Positions 18,101-26,431 of a stretch of DNA of 37,476 bases are shown one piece after another. A model generated the notes under the pieces. It was not told the DNA's origin and did no database searches. It worked only from the letters and a program-made list of their open reading frames with translations. Position 1 is the first letter of the stretch; each line of letters opens with the position of its first letter. This stretch comes from Cytophagaceae bacterium (GTDB lineage: Bacteria; Bacteroidota; Bacteroidia; Cytophagales; Spirosomataceae): assembly GCA_027488335.1 (NCBI GenBank), contig JAIYBU010000130.1, positions 1 to 37,476 of the forward strand, read 5' to 3'. Made by a program: the position numbers and the translations under genes.

Positions 18101-18228
18101 TTTTGAAATACACAGATAACATTGACCCAGAAGCTGGTTTCTCACCAATTTTGAGCTATGCGGGTATCGAAGGTAATAGCTTACCATCAACCAGAACTTA
18201 CGGTTTGAACCTAAATGTTAAATTCTAA
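15142..18228 (+). CDS. SusC/RagA-family TonB-linked outer-membrane transporter
   Basis: This 1028-residue outer-membrane protein imports large nutrients such as glycans or peptides together with its SusD lipoprotein partner, using TonB energy. It has a signal peptide (1-24, ending FAAYAQ), a carboxypeptidase-regulatory-like beta domain (about 28-100, with KITGKVSDDGGSPL and GTISDDKGMYSI), then LNEVVVTALG, the usual lead-in to the plug. The plug (about 118-237) contains MSVLKGASASALYGARAANG and ILITTKSGK. A 22-strand-type barrel fills the rest, ending NLNVKF with the C-terminal aromatic residue. Length is normal. SusD follows 13 bp downstream, so the two form an operon. The substrate is not evident, because no glycoside hydrolase lies nearby. 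Confidence 0.95.
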   Translation: MKKTLRQFFNAFILSLFVFAAYAQNVKITGKVSDDGGSPLYGVNVAIKGSTKGTISDDKGMYSIEAAKGSIITFSYIGFAPTNVTVGGSTVINVSLTPEAGALNEVVVTALGISKEARKVGYAVTTVGGDQMTKARETNVAYSMAGRVAGLNISGTNGGSGSSARILLRGMASFTASSPLIVMNGVPIDNTQRGSAGEWGGADNGDGISNLNPDDIESMSVLKGASASALYGARAANGVILITTKSGKKGKMSVDYNLNAVSESAINFTDYQYVYGQGLNGKRPTNAVSALNSGMLSWGEKLDGASTIQFDGKSYPYSAVKNNISNFYRKGSSLTNSLAIASGNETGSFRLSLANLGNNSILRNSGLDRKTFNFTGSQKFGQKLKVDLMVNYVDEKNNNKPQLSDGPMNANNINFLATNVAQSILSPGYDASTDNGNEIQYNDDIYVTNPWFVVNRYDNDVKRKRMISAITAKYDITKNIYSQVRLGYDQLNDGIFKITPTGTAYSNGQKGGFDELSKSTTSELNADAILGGNFEINKDFTTDVLVGAAVRKNKYDRMAIGGGPFVIPFFYSPLNVLSFNRSYDYNERQANSAYYSVDFNYRNQLILSTTGRYDAFSTLPVNNYGIFTPSVSLSYDFTELVNSSKLSYGKFRASYAVVSGEPASPYSTSQYYSVGSAIQGTTTGSFSSTLPNLFLKPYTLSEFEVGTELKFYKNRLGLDLAYFNRKTKNEIINGSLSEATGFSNQQIGTGSTQNSGIEALVMGVPVETGGLKWTTSLNFTWIKNKIVEINGSGSPDQQLGLGTYRPLNANTALIKGLPGPQVMASDYTYDAQGRIVVDAGGIPIQAAARTPMGSVLPKFYGGFNNEVSYKNFNLSFLVDYRFGNKVLSATNYYTIFRGLNQLTLEGRETGVVAAGVTKDGGVNSVNVPAQTYYQNLARRISALNVMDGSFIKLRQVTLGYSLNPKILGKTPIKAIELSIVGRNLLTLLKYTDNIDPEAGFSPILSYAGIEGNSLPSTRTYGLNLNVKF

Positions 18229-18241
18229 AATTTGACTTACT

Positions 18242-19846
18242 ATGAAAAAAATAGGATATATATTAACACTCATTACGGTATTTGCGACTTCATGTACTGA
18301 CAAGTTTGAAGAAATCAATACCGACCCAAACAAGACAAGTGCTGCGGTTTTCAACCCTAACTATCTTTTGTCGCAGTCGCAATACGAATACGGCAATACG
18401 GGTTATTCACAACTACTTTTCCAAAGTATGTGGACACAAGTTTTGGCTTCGACATTTTCTTACTACGGAAATGGCGATAAATACGTAGCTTCTGGTAGCT
18501 TTATTGCTTACCAGGGTCGTGTTCACGAAGAAACCTACCGTGCAGCATCATTATCTTACGAAATGATGAATTTAGTAAAAGATAAGCCAGAAATGTCGAA
18601 CCTTTACAACGTTGGTACAATCATGAAAGTACTTTGTTTGGCTCGTATCACTGATTGCTATGGCGATGTACCTTATTCTGAAGCTTTAAAAGCGAAAGAA
18701 GGTATCACCTTGCCAAAGTATGATAAACAATCAAGCATTTATCCTGCAATGTTGACAGAATTAGATGCGGCTGTTACGGCTCTTAGTACATCGAAAATAA
18801 AACCATCGGCTGATTTGATGTATGGTGGTGATGTAACAAAATGGAAAAAATTCGGTTATTCTTTGATGTTGCGTTTGGCAATGCGTTTATCAAAGGTTGA
18901 TGCTGCTGCTGCTAAAACTTGGGCAGAAAAAGCATTCGCTGGTGGTGTTTTCACAAGCATCGACGATAACGCAAAAGTTTTGACTGATAATGCAACTGCT
19001 GGAAACAATACAAGTGGAGCATTGAGAGTTCCTGATGATTACCGTGAGGTTCGTTGGAGCAAAACCTTCATTGATTATTTGAAAGCTACTGCTGACCCAC
19101 GTGTAAGTGCAATTGCAGAAGTTTCACAAGCAGGTTATGCGAATAATACAAACCAAGCATTGGCAGGTGACAACACTGAGGCTGCTCAAATCGGTCTTCC
19201 AAATGGTTATGATTTGAATGGCGGAGCTACTGATATTGCCAAACACCCACAATATCCAGGTGCATCTGGCACAGGTGCTGATGTAGCTCGTGTAGGTAAA
19301 TATTCACGTCCACGTACATCTATTTTTGTTGATAGAAGTAGTGTAAACTTTGTATTGACTTACGCTGAAACCGAATTGCTTTTGGCAGAAGCTAAAGTAA
19401 AAGGTTGGAATGTTGGTGCAACAACGGCTGCCGACCACTACAAAAATGGTGTAAAGGCTGCTGCTGCTTCATTGGCTCAATTTAACCCAACAGCATCAAG
19501 CGATGCAGCGATTGCAAAAGCAGTGGCAGCAATGGATGCTTATTTGGTTACAAATCCATTGAATGTAAGCTCAACAGATGCTTCTATCAAGCAAATCAAT
19601 GAGCAAATTTGGGTAGCAACTGGTATGACTTTCAATTTTATCGAAAACTGGTCTAACTGGCGTCGTTCAGGTTTCCCTGTCCTTACTCCTGTTGTATATC
19701 CAAACGGATTCTCTAACGGAACAATTCCAAGAAGAATTCCTTATAAATCAACTGAACCATCATATAACCCTGAAAATTACAAGACGGCAGTTGCTGGCAT
19801 CACAGGCGGCGACACTTTCACGTCAAGAATTTGGTGGGATAAATAA
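18242..19846 (+). CDS. SusD/RagB-family outer-membrane lipoprotein
   Basis: This 534-residue surface lipoprotein is the partner lid of the SusC-type transporter just upstream. The signal ends in the lipobox FATSC, with Cys18 as the lipidated residue, followed by acidic TDKFEEINTDPNKTS. The NTDPN motif and helical repeats (EMMNLVKDKPEMSNLYN, VGTIMKVLCLARITDCYGDVPYS) are typical of the SusD-like group-2 family. FVLTYAETELLLAEAKVKGW is a recognised C-terminal SusD helix. It starts 13 bp after SusC and is followed by a strong terminator. The ligand is unknown. Confidence 0.95.
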   Translation: MKKIGYILTLITVFATSCTDKFEEINTDPNKTSAAVFNPNYLLSQSQYEYGNTGYSQLLFQSMWTQVLASTFSYYGNGDKYVASGSFIAYQGRVHEETYRAASLSYEMMNLVKDKPEMSNLYNVGTIMKVLCLARITDCYGDVPYSEALKAKEGITLPKYDKQSSIYPAMLTELDAAVTALSTSKIKPSADLMYGGDVTKWKKFGYSLMLRLAMRLSKVDAAAAKTWAEKAFAGGVFTSIDDNAKVLTDNATAGNNTSGALRVPDDYREVRWSKTFIDYLKATADPRVSAIAEVSQAGYANNTNQALAGDNTEAAQIGLPNGYDLNGGATDIAKHPQYPGASGTGADVARVGKYSRPRTSIFVDRSSVNFVLTYAETELLLAEAKVKGWNVGATTAADHYKNGVKAAAASLAQFNPTASSDAAIAKAVAAMDAYLVTNPLNVSSTDASIKQINEQIWVATGMTFNFIENWSNWRRSGFPVLTPVVYPNGFSNGTIPRRIPYKSTEPSYNPENYKTAVAGITGGDTFTSRIWWDK

Positions 19847-19883
19847 TCTTACTTTAGTAGATTTGTTTCATATAATAATTCAC

Positions 19884-19919
19884 AGAAACGGAGCTATATT
19901 TGCTCCGTTTCTTTTTGTT
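19884..19919 (+). terminator. Terminator after SusD
   Basis: Perfect 11-bp arms (19884-19894 and 19902-19912) are followed by TTTTTG. The loop includes TATATTTG, which continues into C and so also fits the -7 consensus. Confidence 0.85.
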
Positions 19920-19955
19920 TAGTATCTAAACCATATAAATTTTTTGAGCAAAACC

Positions 19956-22900
19956 ATGGGTCGTTTTTCGTCTTTTTCGATAGTTAGCTTATTCTTCATC
20001 GTTATGTTTAGTTTAGTTTCTTGTTCTACCAAAAACAAGAAATTTGATAAACTCAGTTCGACCAAAACAGGCATAAATTTTATCAATAAAATAGAAGAAA
20101 CCGATGAACTGAATGTACTCAACTACGAATACTTCTATAATGGTGGAGGCGTAGCAGCAGCCGACTTTAATAATGATGGGCTGATTGACCTATATTTTAC
20201 TGCTAATCTTTCGAGCGATAAACTTTACATCAATAGAGGCGGAGAATCTTTAAAATTTGAGGATATAACTGAAAAAGCAGGAATTGCCTACAATGGAGAA
20301 TGGAAAACGGGGGTTTCGGTAGTTGATATTAACAACGACGGCTGGAATGATATTTACGTATCTGTTTCAGGAAACATTGAGAATCCTTTTCTCCGAAAAA
20401 ACAAACTTTATATCAATAATAAAAACTTAACATTCATTGAAAAAGCGGCCGAATATGGACTTGACTGCGACGGATACACCACACAAACAGCATTTTTTGA
20501 TTATGACAAAGATGGCGATTTAGATGCCTACGTCATGAATCATAATGTAAAAGATTTTAATCGCTTCGATGTGCAAGCAGTCCACGCCATGCGTGACTCT
20601 CTGGCGGGAGACAAACTACTAAAAAATGACAATGGTAAATTTATTGATATTTCAGTTGAAGCAGGTATCAAAGGAAACCCGATTGGCTTTGGTTTGGGAC
20701 TACATATTGCCGACCTCAACAACGATAATTGGCCAGATATTTATGTTTCCAACGATTATATCGAATCAGACTATCTGTATATCAATAATAAAAATGGTAC
20801 TTTTAGCGACAACATCGCCCAAATGACCGACCACACAAGTTATTTTTCGATGGGCAATGATGTGGCCGATTTTAACAATGACTTGCTGCCCGACATCATC
20901 ACACTTGATATGCTTCCCGAAGACAATAAACGTCAGAAATTGCTCTTCGGTACTGATAATTATGAGGCTTACCTTTCGATGCTAAAAAATGGTTTTCATC
21001 CCGAAATCATGCGAAATATGCTCCAAATGAACAACGGAGATGGAACTTTTAGTGAAATGGGACAAGTAGCGGGTATCTCAAATACTGATTGGAGTTGGTC
21101 AGCTCTCTTTGCTGATTACGACAACGATGGCTACAAAGATTTGTTCGTAACGAATGGTTATTTGAGAGACTACACCAACATGGATTTTATGAAATATTAT
21201 GCCGATAAGAAAAATAGCGGCGAGGTATCTCTCTTAGAAATCATTAAACAAATGCCTTCCACCCTTAACTCTAATTACATTTTCAAAAATAACGGCGACC
21301 TCACATTTGCTAATTTGACTCAAGAATGGGGCATTGAACTACCCATCAACTCTAACGGGGCCATTTATGCCGATTTAGACAATGATGGCGACCTCGAACT
21401 GATTGTCAATAACGTCAATGCGGAAGCCAGCATTTACAAAAACCTTCAGCAAGAAAACGAACCACAAAATTTTGTATCATTTACGCTCCAAAACAATGAG
21501 AAAAGCATTGAAGGCACGAAAGTTTATGCTTATTCGGGGGAATTAAAACAATACCAAGAAGTAAGCAGCCTACATGGTTTTCAGAGTAGCGTAGTAGCTC
21601 CGCTTCATTTCGGACTTGGTAAAAATCAACAAATCGACAGTGTGCAAATCGTTTGGAACGATAATTCTACACAGGTTTTTAAAAACATTCCAGTAAATAA
21701 AAACCATACAATTGATTATCAGAGCGGCCTCAAATATGAGCCGTTTCACAACGATAATCCTCTCTTTGCACAAGTAGCTGACCAAAGTTTTGGACACACT
21801 CAAATGCCCTTCAATGACTTTGCTCGACAAGTGCTTTTACCCCAAATGTATTCGTATCAAGGGCCAGCGATGGCTGTGGGCGATGTAAATGGCGATAAAT
21901 TAGAAGATATTTTTATAGGTGGTGGAAAAGGCTCTAAAGGCAAAATCATTTTACAAGACAAATCGGGCTTTTTTCGTGAAACCGAACAGGTTGTATTTAA
22001 GCAAGACGAACTTTGTACCGATGCCGATGCCGCTTTCTTCGATGCTGACCAAGACGGTGACCTTGATTTATATGTAGTAAGTGGTGGATACGAATATTTA
22101 GTCGATGATTTTTTATTACAAGACCGACTCTATCTAAATGATGGAAAAGGCAATTTTTTGAAATCAGAAGACCACCTTCCTGTAATCAGAAATTCAAAAA
22201 GTAAGGTTGTGCCTTTCGATGCCGATAATGATGGCGATTTAGATTTATTTCTAACCGGCTACGTTGTTCCACACAATTATCCAGCCTATAACCCCTCCAC
22301 TTTGCTCATTAACGACAAAGGATTTTTTAAAGAAAGTCCGAGCGAAATCTTCACAAAATTGGGTTTAGTAACCGATGCTACTGCCATTGATATAAACAAA
22401 GATGGACAACAAGACCTCGCCCTTGTTGGTGAATGGATGCCCGTGACGGTTCTGATGAATCAGAAAGGTCAGTTTAGCAAAAAAGAAGTTGCAAATACCA
22501 ATGGTTTTTGGCAAAGTATCGAAGCAGCCGATTTAGATAACGATGGTGACCAAGACCTCGTATTGGGTAATTTAGGCTTAAATTCTCAGTACAAAGCCAC
22601 TGTAAATGAGCCTTTTACGCTTACCGTAAAGGATTTTGATGGAAATGGGAAAATCGACCCGATTATGTCATACTATATTCAAGGTAAAAGCCACCCAGCG
22701 TATAGTTTAGATGAACTGGCGGCACAATTACCAACTATCCGTAAAAAATATACTAATTATAAGTCATATTCAGAAACTCAAACAAGCGACATTCTAACCT
22801 TTTTGGATGAAAAGGAGTCTTTTACAAGCAAAATCAACGAGTTATCTTCGGGAATTTTACTCAATCAAAAAGGTGAACTGAGTTTTAGTAAATTACCAAT

Positions 22901-23195
22901 TGCTGCCCAATTTTCCGTTATCAGTGCCATCAGTGTAAAAGATGTAAACGGCGATAAATTACCCGATTTAATACTTGCGGGCAATAATTCAAAAATGAGA
23001 ATCCGAATCGGCAATTTAGATGCCAATCATGGACAGGTCTTCATCAATAAAGGGAAAGGCGTTTTTGAGTTTATACCACAATCAAAATCAGGTTTAAATC
23101 TTCGTGGTGATGTAAAAAACATCGTCTGGATAGGCAATAAAGTATTATTTGGACTTAATAATGCCCCAACAAAGATGTATCAGAAAATCCTTTAG
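19956..23195 (+). CDS. CRTAC1-like FG-GAP/ASPIC-UnbV lipoprotein
   Basis: This 1079-residue surface or periplasmic lipoprotein starts at the ATG at 19956 (MGRFSSFSIV); an upstream TTG is less likely. The lipobox is FSLVSC with Cys23. About fourteen calcium-binding FG-GAP/VCBS-type repeats are readable, for example DFNNDGLIDLYF, DINNDGWNDIYV, DYDKDGDLDAYV, DLDNDGDQDLVL and DVNGDKLPDLIL. They suggest a beta-propeller array. An ASPIC/UnbV domain lies between the repeats at about 504-583 (VSFTLQNNEKSIEGTKV, then HFGLGKNQQID). Proteins of this kind commonly accompany SusC/SusD pairs in Bacteroidota, but their biochemical role is not settled. It lies 109 bp after SusD, past a terminator. Its stop is 6 bp from the convergent permease. 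Confidence 0.9.
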   Translation: MGRFSSFSIVSLFFIVMFSLVSCSTKNKKFDKLSSTKTGINFINKIEETDELNVLNYEYFYNGGGVAAADFNNDGLIDLYFTANLSSDKLYINRGGESLKFEDITEKAGIAYNGEWKTGVSVVDINNDGWNDIYVSVSGNIENPFLRKNKLYINNKNLTFIEKAAEYGLDCDGYTTQTAFFDYDKDGDLDAYVMNHNVKDFNRFDVQAVHAMRDSLAGDKLLKNDNGKFIDISVEAGIKGNPIGFGLGLHIADLNNDNWPDIYVSNDYIESDYLYINNKNGTFSDNIAQMTDHTSYFSMGNDVADFNNDLLPDIITLDMLPEDNKRQKLLFGTDNYEAYLSMLKNGFHPEIMRNMLQMNNGDGTFSEMGQVAGISNTDWSWSALFADYDNDGYKDLFVTNGYLRDYTNMDFMKYYADKKNSGEVSLLEIIKQMPSTLNSNYIFKNNGDLTFANLTQEWGIELPINSNGAIYADLDNDGDLELIVNNVNAEASIYKNLQQENEPQNFVSFTLQNNEKSIEGTKVYAYSGELKQYQEVSSLHGFQSSVVAPLHFGLGKNQQIDSVQIVWNDNSTQVFKNIPVNKNHTIDYQSGLKYEPFHNDNPLFAQVADQSFGHTQMPFNDFARQVLLPQMYSYQGPAMAVGDVNGDKLEDIFIGGGKGSKGKIILQDKSGFFRETEQVVFKQDELCTDADAAFFDADQDGDLDLYVVSGGYEYLVDDFLLQDRLYLNDGKGNFLKSEDHLPVIRNSKSKVVPFDADNDGDLDLFLTGYVVPHNYPAYNPSTLLINDKGFFKESPSEIFTKLGLVTDATAIDINKDGQQDLALVGEWMPVTVLMNQKGQFSKKEVANTNGFWQSIEAADLDNDGDQDLVLGNLGLNSQYKATVNEPFTLTVKDFDGNGKIDPIMSYYIQGKSHPAYSLDELAAQLPTIRKKYTNYKSYSETQTSDILTFLDEKESFTSKINELSSGILLNQKGELSFSKLPIAAQFSVISAISVKDVNGDKLPDLILAGNNSKMRIRIGNLDANHGQVFINKGKGVFEFIPQSKSGLNLRGDVKNIVWIGNKVLFGLNNAPTKMYQKIL

Positions 23196-23201
23196 GTTAT
23201 T

Positions 23202-24527
23202 TTACCAGTCTTTCTTGATAAGTCGTGCTATAAGAAAACTGCCAAACAAAACCCCGAAGAAAACCAATGAAAGATTAAGGTTATAAATAATCAATGCTAC
23301 CAACGCCACCGAAGCAATAATAAGTGCAATAATTGGCGAAACTGGATAAAACGGCACAAGAAAAGGACGTTTAAGGTTTGGTTCTTTTTTACGTAAAACC
23401 AACAACGAAACCATCGAAAAGATATACATTGTTAAAGCCCCAAAAGCCGAAAGAATGATAATATCGGCCGTTGAGTTGCTCAAAAGTGCCACAATTCCAA
23501 AAACCATATTCAAGAGCAAAGCACTGGCTGGAGTTTTAAACTTCGGATGGACATTCCCCATGAATTTGGGAGCATTCCCTACTCTACCAAACTCAAAAGT
23601 GGCACGTCCTGCCGCCAAAACTAAGCCGTGAAACGACGCAATGAGTCCGCAAGTACCAATTCCAACAATAAGTTGATAGACACCGCTCGTATCGCTCATT
23701 ATTTTGCTCATCGCCATCGGTAAAGGAGAGTCAGTTACGCTTCCATCAGCCTTATAAACAATTGACTCCCAACCGTTTATTCCAACTGCTGTAATGAAAG
23801 TCAGCACGCACAAAACCACCAAAGTGGCCATTGCCGAGCCAAATCCCCACGTAATATCTTTCTGCGGGTTATTCGATTCTTCGGCCACATTTGCCAATCC
23901 TTCAATCCCCAGAAAAAACCAAATCGCAAAAGGCAAGGCCGCAAAAGCTCCACTCCAACTATTCGGTAAATTATTGGTCATTAGATTTTTTACTTCAAAT
24001 TTCGGAAAAGTAAAATACCAAAAGATAATCAAGCCCAAAACCGCCAAAACCGTGATGACCAACTCAAATGCCGAGGCGAGTTTTGTACCGAGTATATTGA
24101 GCAAAGTAAAAACCAAATAAGCTCCAATGGCCACACCTAAAATAGAAAGTTGCGGAAAAACCGCATTGAAATATGCACCAATTCCAACGGCAATGGCAGG
24201 TGGAGCAAATAAAAACTCTATATTTTGAGCCATTCCTGCCAAAAAACCCCATTTTTTGCCCAAAGCACGGTTAGCATAGTCGAAAGCACCACCTGCTTGC
24301 GGAATCGCACAAGCCAATTCGGCATAACTCAACGAAAACGTAACGTAAAGAATAATAACAAAAAAAGTTGCAATGGCCATTCCGAGCGTACCGCCCTTTT
24401 CGAGGCCAAGATTCCACCCGAAATACATTCCTGAAATAACATAGCCAACACCCAACCCCCAAAGAAGTGTTGGTGTAAGGCTTTTTTGAAGTTTTTGCTC
24501 GTTAGATGGGTCAAAATTAGCTGACAT
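23202..24527 (-). CDS. APC-family transporter, ethanolamine-permease-like
   Basis: This 441-residue protein is a 12-segment amino-acid/polyamine/organocation transporter of the inner membrane. GVGYVISGMYFGWNLGLEKG and AELACAIPQAGGAFDYANRA resemble the ethanolamine permease (Eat) group. FAIWFFLGIEGLANVAEES is the characteristic helix-6 motif, and RKKEPNLKRPFLVPFYPV is a typical late cytoplasmic loop. No ethanolamine ammonia-lyase gene is nearby, so an amino-acid substrate is also possible. It converges with the CRTAC1-like gene with a gap of only 6 bp and no terminator between them. A two-part hairpin lies in its 5' leader (24562-24602). Confidence 0.85.
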   Translation of the reverse strand: MSANFDPSNEQKLQKSLTPTLLWGLGVGYVISGMYFGWNLGLEKGGTLGMAIATFFVIILYVTFSLSYAELACAIPQAGGAFDYANRALGKKWGFLAGMAQNIEFLFAPPAIAVGIGAYFNAVFPQLSILGVAIGAYLVFTLLNILGTKLASAFELVITVLAVLGLIIFWYFTFPKFEVKNLMTNNLPNSWSGAFAALPFAIWFFLGIEGLANVAEESNNPQKDITWGFGSAMATLVVLCVLTFITAVGINGWESIVYKADGSVTDSPLPMAMSKIMSDTSGVYQLIVGIGTCGLIASFHGLVLAAGRATFEFGRVGNAPKFMGNVHPKFKTPASALLLNMVFGIVALLSNSTADIIILSAFGALTMYIFSMVSLLVLRKKEPNLKRPFLVPFYPVSPIIALIIASVALVALIIYNLNLSLVFFGVLFGSFLIARLIKKDW

Positions 24528-24850
24528 GGCAAGGTTTTAGTATTGAATTAATAATCTTCAAGTAAGGCTTTTAATCGCAAAAAATCAAGCGATAAGCCTT
24601 ACGAATCTAAAAATCTTACAAATCCTGTTATGTTTTGGTTTATGTTCTGTAATTTTGTAAAAAACGCCCAAGAAATGTCTCATACCTCTGCTTTTCGATG
24701 TTGTTGGCAGTAATCTAATTACTCTGCTAACTGTTCTCAAACAATAGCTAACCCTATATTGTCCAAAATATAAAGAGTTTTGATAGAATCGTTGATGAAA
24801 CTATTTCATTCAAACATTCACACATTGGCTCATTCACTCATTCAATATCT
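24528..24850. other. Divergent spacer between permease and cysS
   Basis: No gene is seen in these 323 bp. The left part carries the hairpin at 24562-24602. The right end (about 24800-24847) has an irregular run of cattca-like units just before cysS. No exact TAnnTTTG element at good distance was found for cysS. Confidence 0.45.
24562..24602. promoter_or_regulatory. Two-step hairpin in the leader of the permease gene
   Basis: Outer arms gtaaggctt (24562-24570) and aagccttac (24594-24602) pair over 9 bp. After a 3-nt bulge, atcgc (24574-24578) and gcgat (24589-24593) pair over 5 bp around a 10-nt loop. It lies 35 bp upstream of the permease start on the minus strand. It could be a leader RNA structure or an operator. 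Confidence 0.5.
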
Positions 24851-26338
24851 ATGCAAAATCTAAAAATTTATAATACACTTTCTCGTCAAAAAGAAGCATT
24901 TCAGTCCATTACACCCAACCATGTAGGCATGTATGTTTGTGGGCCAACGGTTTACAACAATGTTCACTTGGGAAATGTCCGCACGTTTATGACCTTCGAT
25001 GTGCTTTATCGTTATCTTACACACATCGGCTACAAAGTGCGTTATGTGCGAAACATCACCGACGTTGGTCACTTGGTAGGCGATGGAGATGAGGGAGAAG
25101 ACAAAATCGGCAAAATGGCAAAGCTCGAAAAACTCGAACCGATGGAAATCGTGCAACGCTATACCAACGATTTTCACACGGTTTTGGAGCAGTTCAACTT
25201 CTTGCCACCAAGCATCGAGCCAACGGCTACTGGACACTTAATCGAACAAATTGAGGCAGTTAAAACCTTGATAGAAAAAGGCTTAGCCTACGAGTCGAAC
25301 GGTTCGGTTTATTTTGATATTAATAAATACAACGAAGGCGGACACGAATACGGTAAACTTTCAGGCAGAATTTTGGAAGACCTATTGAATGAAACTCGTG
25401 AGTTGGACGGTCAAGCCGAAAAACGCAATCCGCTCGATTTTGCTATTTGGAAAAAAGCCAGTCCTGAACATATTATGCAATGGCAAAGTCCATGGGGAAT
25501 GGGTTTCCCAGGTTGGCACTTAGAATGTACTTGCATGAGCAGCAAGTATTTAGGAGCAACGTTTGATATTCACGGTGGTGGAATGGACTTAAAATTCCCA
25601 CACCACGAATGTGAAATTGCACAAGGCGTGGGTATCACGGGCAAAGAGCCTGTAAGATATTGGATGCACTCAAATATGCTTACGGTCAACGGACAAAAGA
25701 TGTCGAAATCTTTGGGAAATTCGTTTCTACCTGCCGAACTTTTTGCAGGGAATCACCCATTACTTGAGCAGCCATACAGCCCAATGACGGTGCGTTTCTT
25801 TATGCTGCAATCGCAATACAGAAGTACACTCGATTTCTCGAACGACGCCCTAAAAGCCGCACAAAAAGGCTTTCGCCGCCTAACAAATGGTTTAAGAATT
25901 GCCAAAACCCTTACCTTCGAGCAAGCTGCAATTGCCACGGATGAGAAGAAAAAACAAGACATTGAAAAATCAATTGTGGCTTTCTACGATGCCATGAACG
26001 ATGATTTAAATACTGCCGTTGCCATTGCTCAATTATTCAATTTACTGAAATATGTAAACATGATTTACATGAATCAGTTGCAGCCAGCCGCTATCGGAGA
26101 AGAAACTTTCAATGAGCTGAAAGATAAATTTGTACTCTTTATTGAAGGAATTTTAGGGTTGAAAGAAGAAAAATCCGAAAACTCTGATGCAGTTCTGAAT
26201 GGTATGTTGAATCTTTACCGAGAATACAAAGCCGCTCAGCAATACGATAAAGTTGACGAAATCAGAAGCTATTTCAAAGCCAACGGCATGTCAATCAAAG
26301 ACATGAAACACCGCATTGATTGGGCTTGGGAGGAATAA
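24851..26338 (+). CDS. cysS: Cysteine--tRNA ligase
   Basis: This 495-residue class I aminoacyl-tRNA synthetase charges tRNA-Cys with cysteine using ATP in the cytoplasm. The zinc and HIGH region is plain: MYVCGPTVYNNVHLGN, with Cys30 as a zinc ligand and HLGN at 39-42. The other zinc ligands lie in WHLECTCMS and FPHHECEIAQ. KMSKSLGN near residue 283 is the ATP-binding signature. The C-terminal helical anticodon-binding region includes NDDLNTAVAIAQLF. Length is usual. The gene stands alone, with a strong terminator. No T-box-like leader was seen or expected in this phylum. Confidence 0.97.
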   Translation: MQNLKIYNTLSRQKEAFQSITPNHVGMYVCGPTVYNNVHLGNVRTFMTFDVLYRYLTHIGYKVRYVRNITDVGHLVGDGDEGEDKIGKMAKLEKLEPMEIVQRYTNDFHTVLEQFNFLPPSIEPTATGHLIEQIEAVKTLIEKGLAYESNGSVYFDINKYNEGGHEYGKLSGRILEDLLNETRELDGQAEKRNPLDFAIWKKASPEHIMQWQSPWGMGFPGWHLECTCMSSKYLGATFDIHGGGMDLKFPHHECEIAQGVGITGKEPVRYWMHSNMLTVNGQKMSKSLGNSFLPAELFAGNHPLLEQPYSPMTVRFFMLQSQYRSTLDFSNDALKAAQKGFRRLTNGLRIAKTLTFEQAAIATDEKKKQDIEKSIVAFYDAMNDDLNTAVAIAQLFNLLKYVNMIYMNQLQPAAIGEETFNELKDKFVLFIEGILGLKEEKSENSDAVLNGMLNLYREYKAAQQYDKVDEIRSYFKANGMSIKDMKHRIDWAWEE

Positions 26339-26358
26339 ATATAAAAAAATAAGAAAGT

Positions 26359-26398
26359 ATAGGGAGTTGTGTTTTTCATGCACAACTCCCTATTTTTG
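26359..26398 (+). terminator. Terminator after cysS
   Basis: Perfect 13-bp arms (26359-26371 and 26381-26393) pair around a 9-nt loop and continue into TTTTTG. The T tract coincides with a promoter-like TATTTTTG. Confidence 0.87.
26367..26398 (+). promoter_or_regulatory. Promoter-like elements overlapping the cysS terminator
   Basis: A TTG at 26367-26369 is followed after 21 bases by TATTTTTG (26391-26398), an exact TAnnTTTG match. The receptor ATG lies 33 bases downstream. The match falls inside the terminator and could be coincidental. Confidence 0.35.
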
Positions 26399-26431
26399 TA
26401 GCTGAAACAATTGAAAACTCATTGAATATCC

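Noticed and set aside
24540..24850. tRNA or T-box leader before cysS
   Set aside because: No cloverleaf, acceptor CCA or T-box core sequence could be found, and T-boxes are not expected in Bacteroidota.
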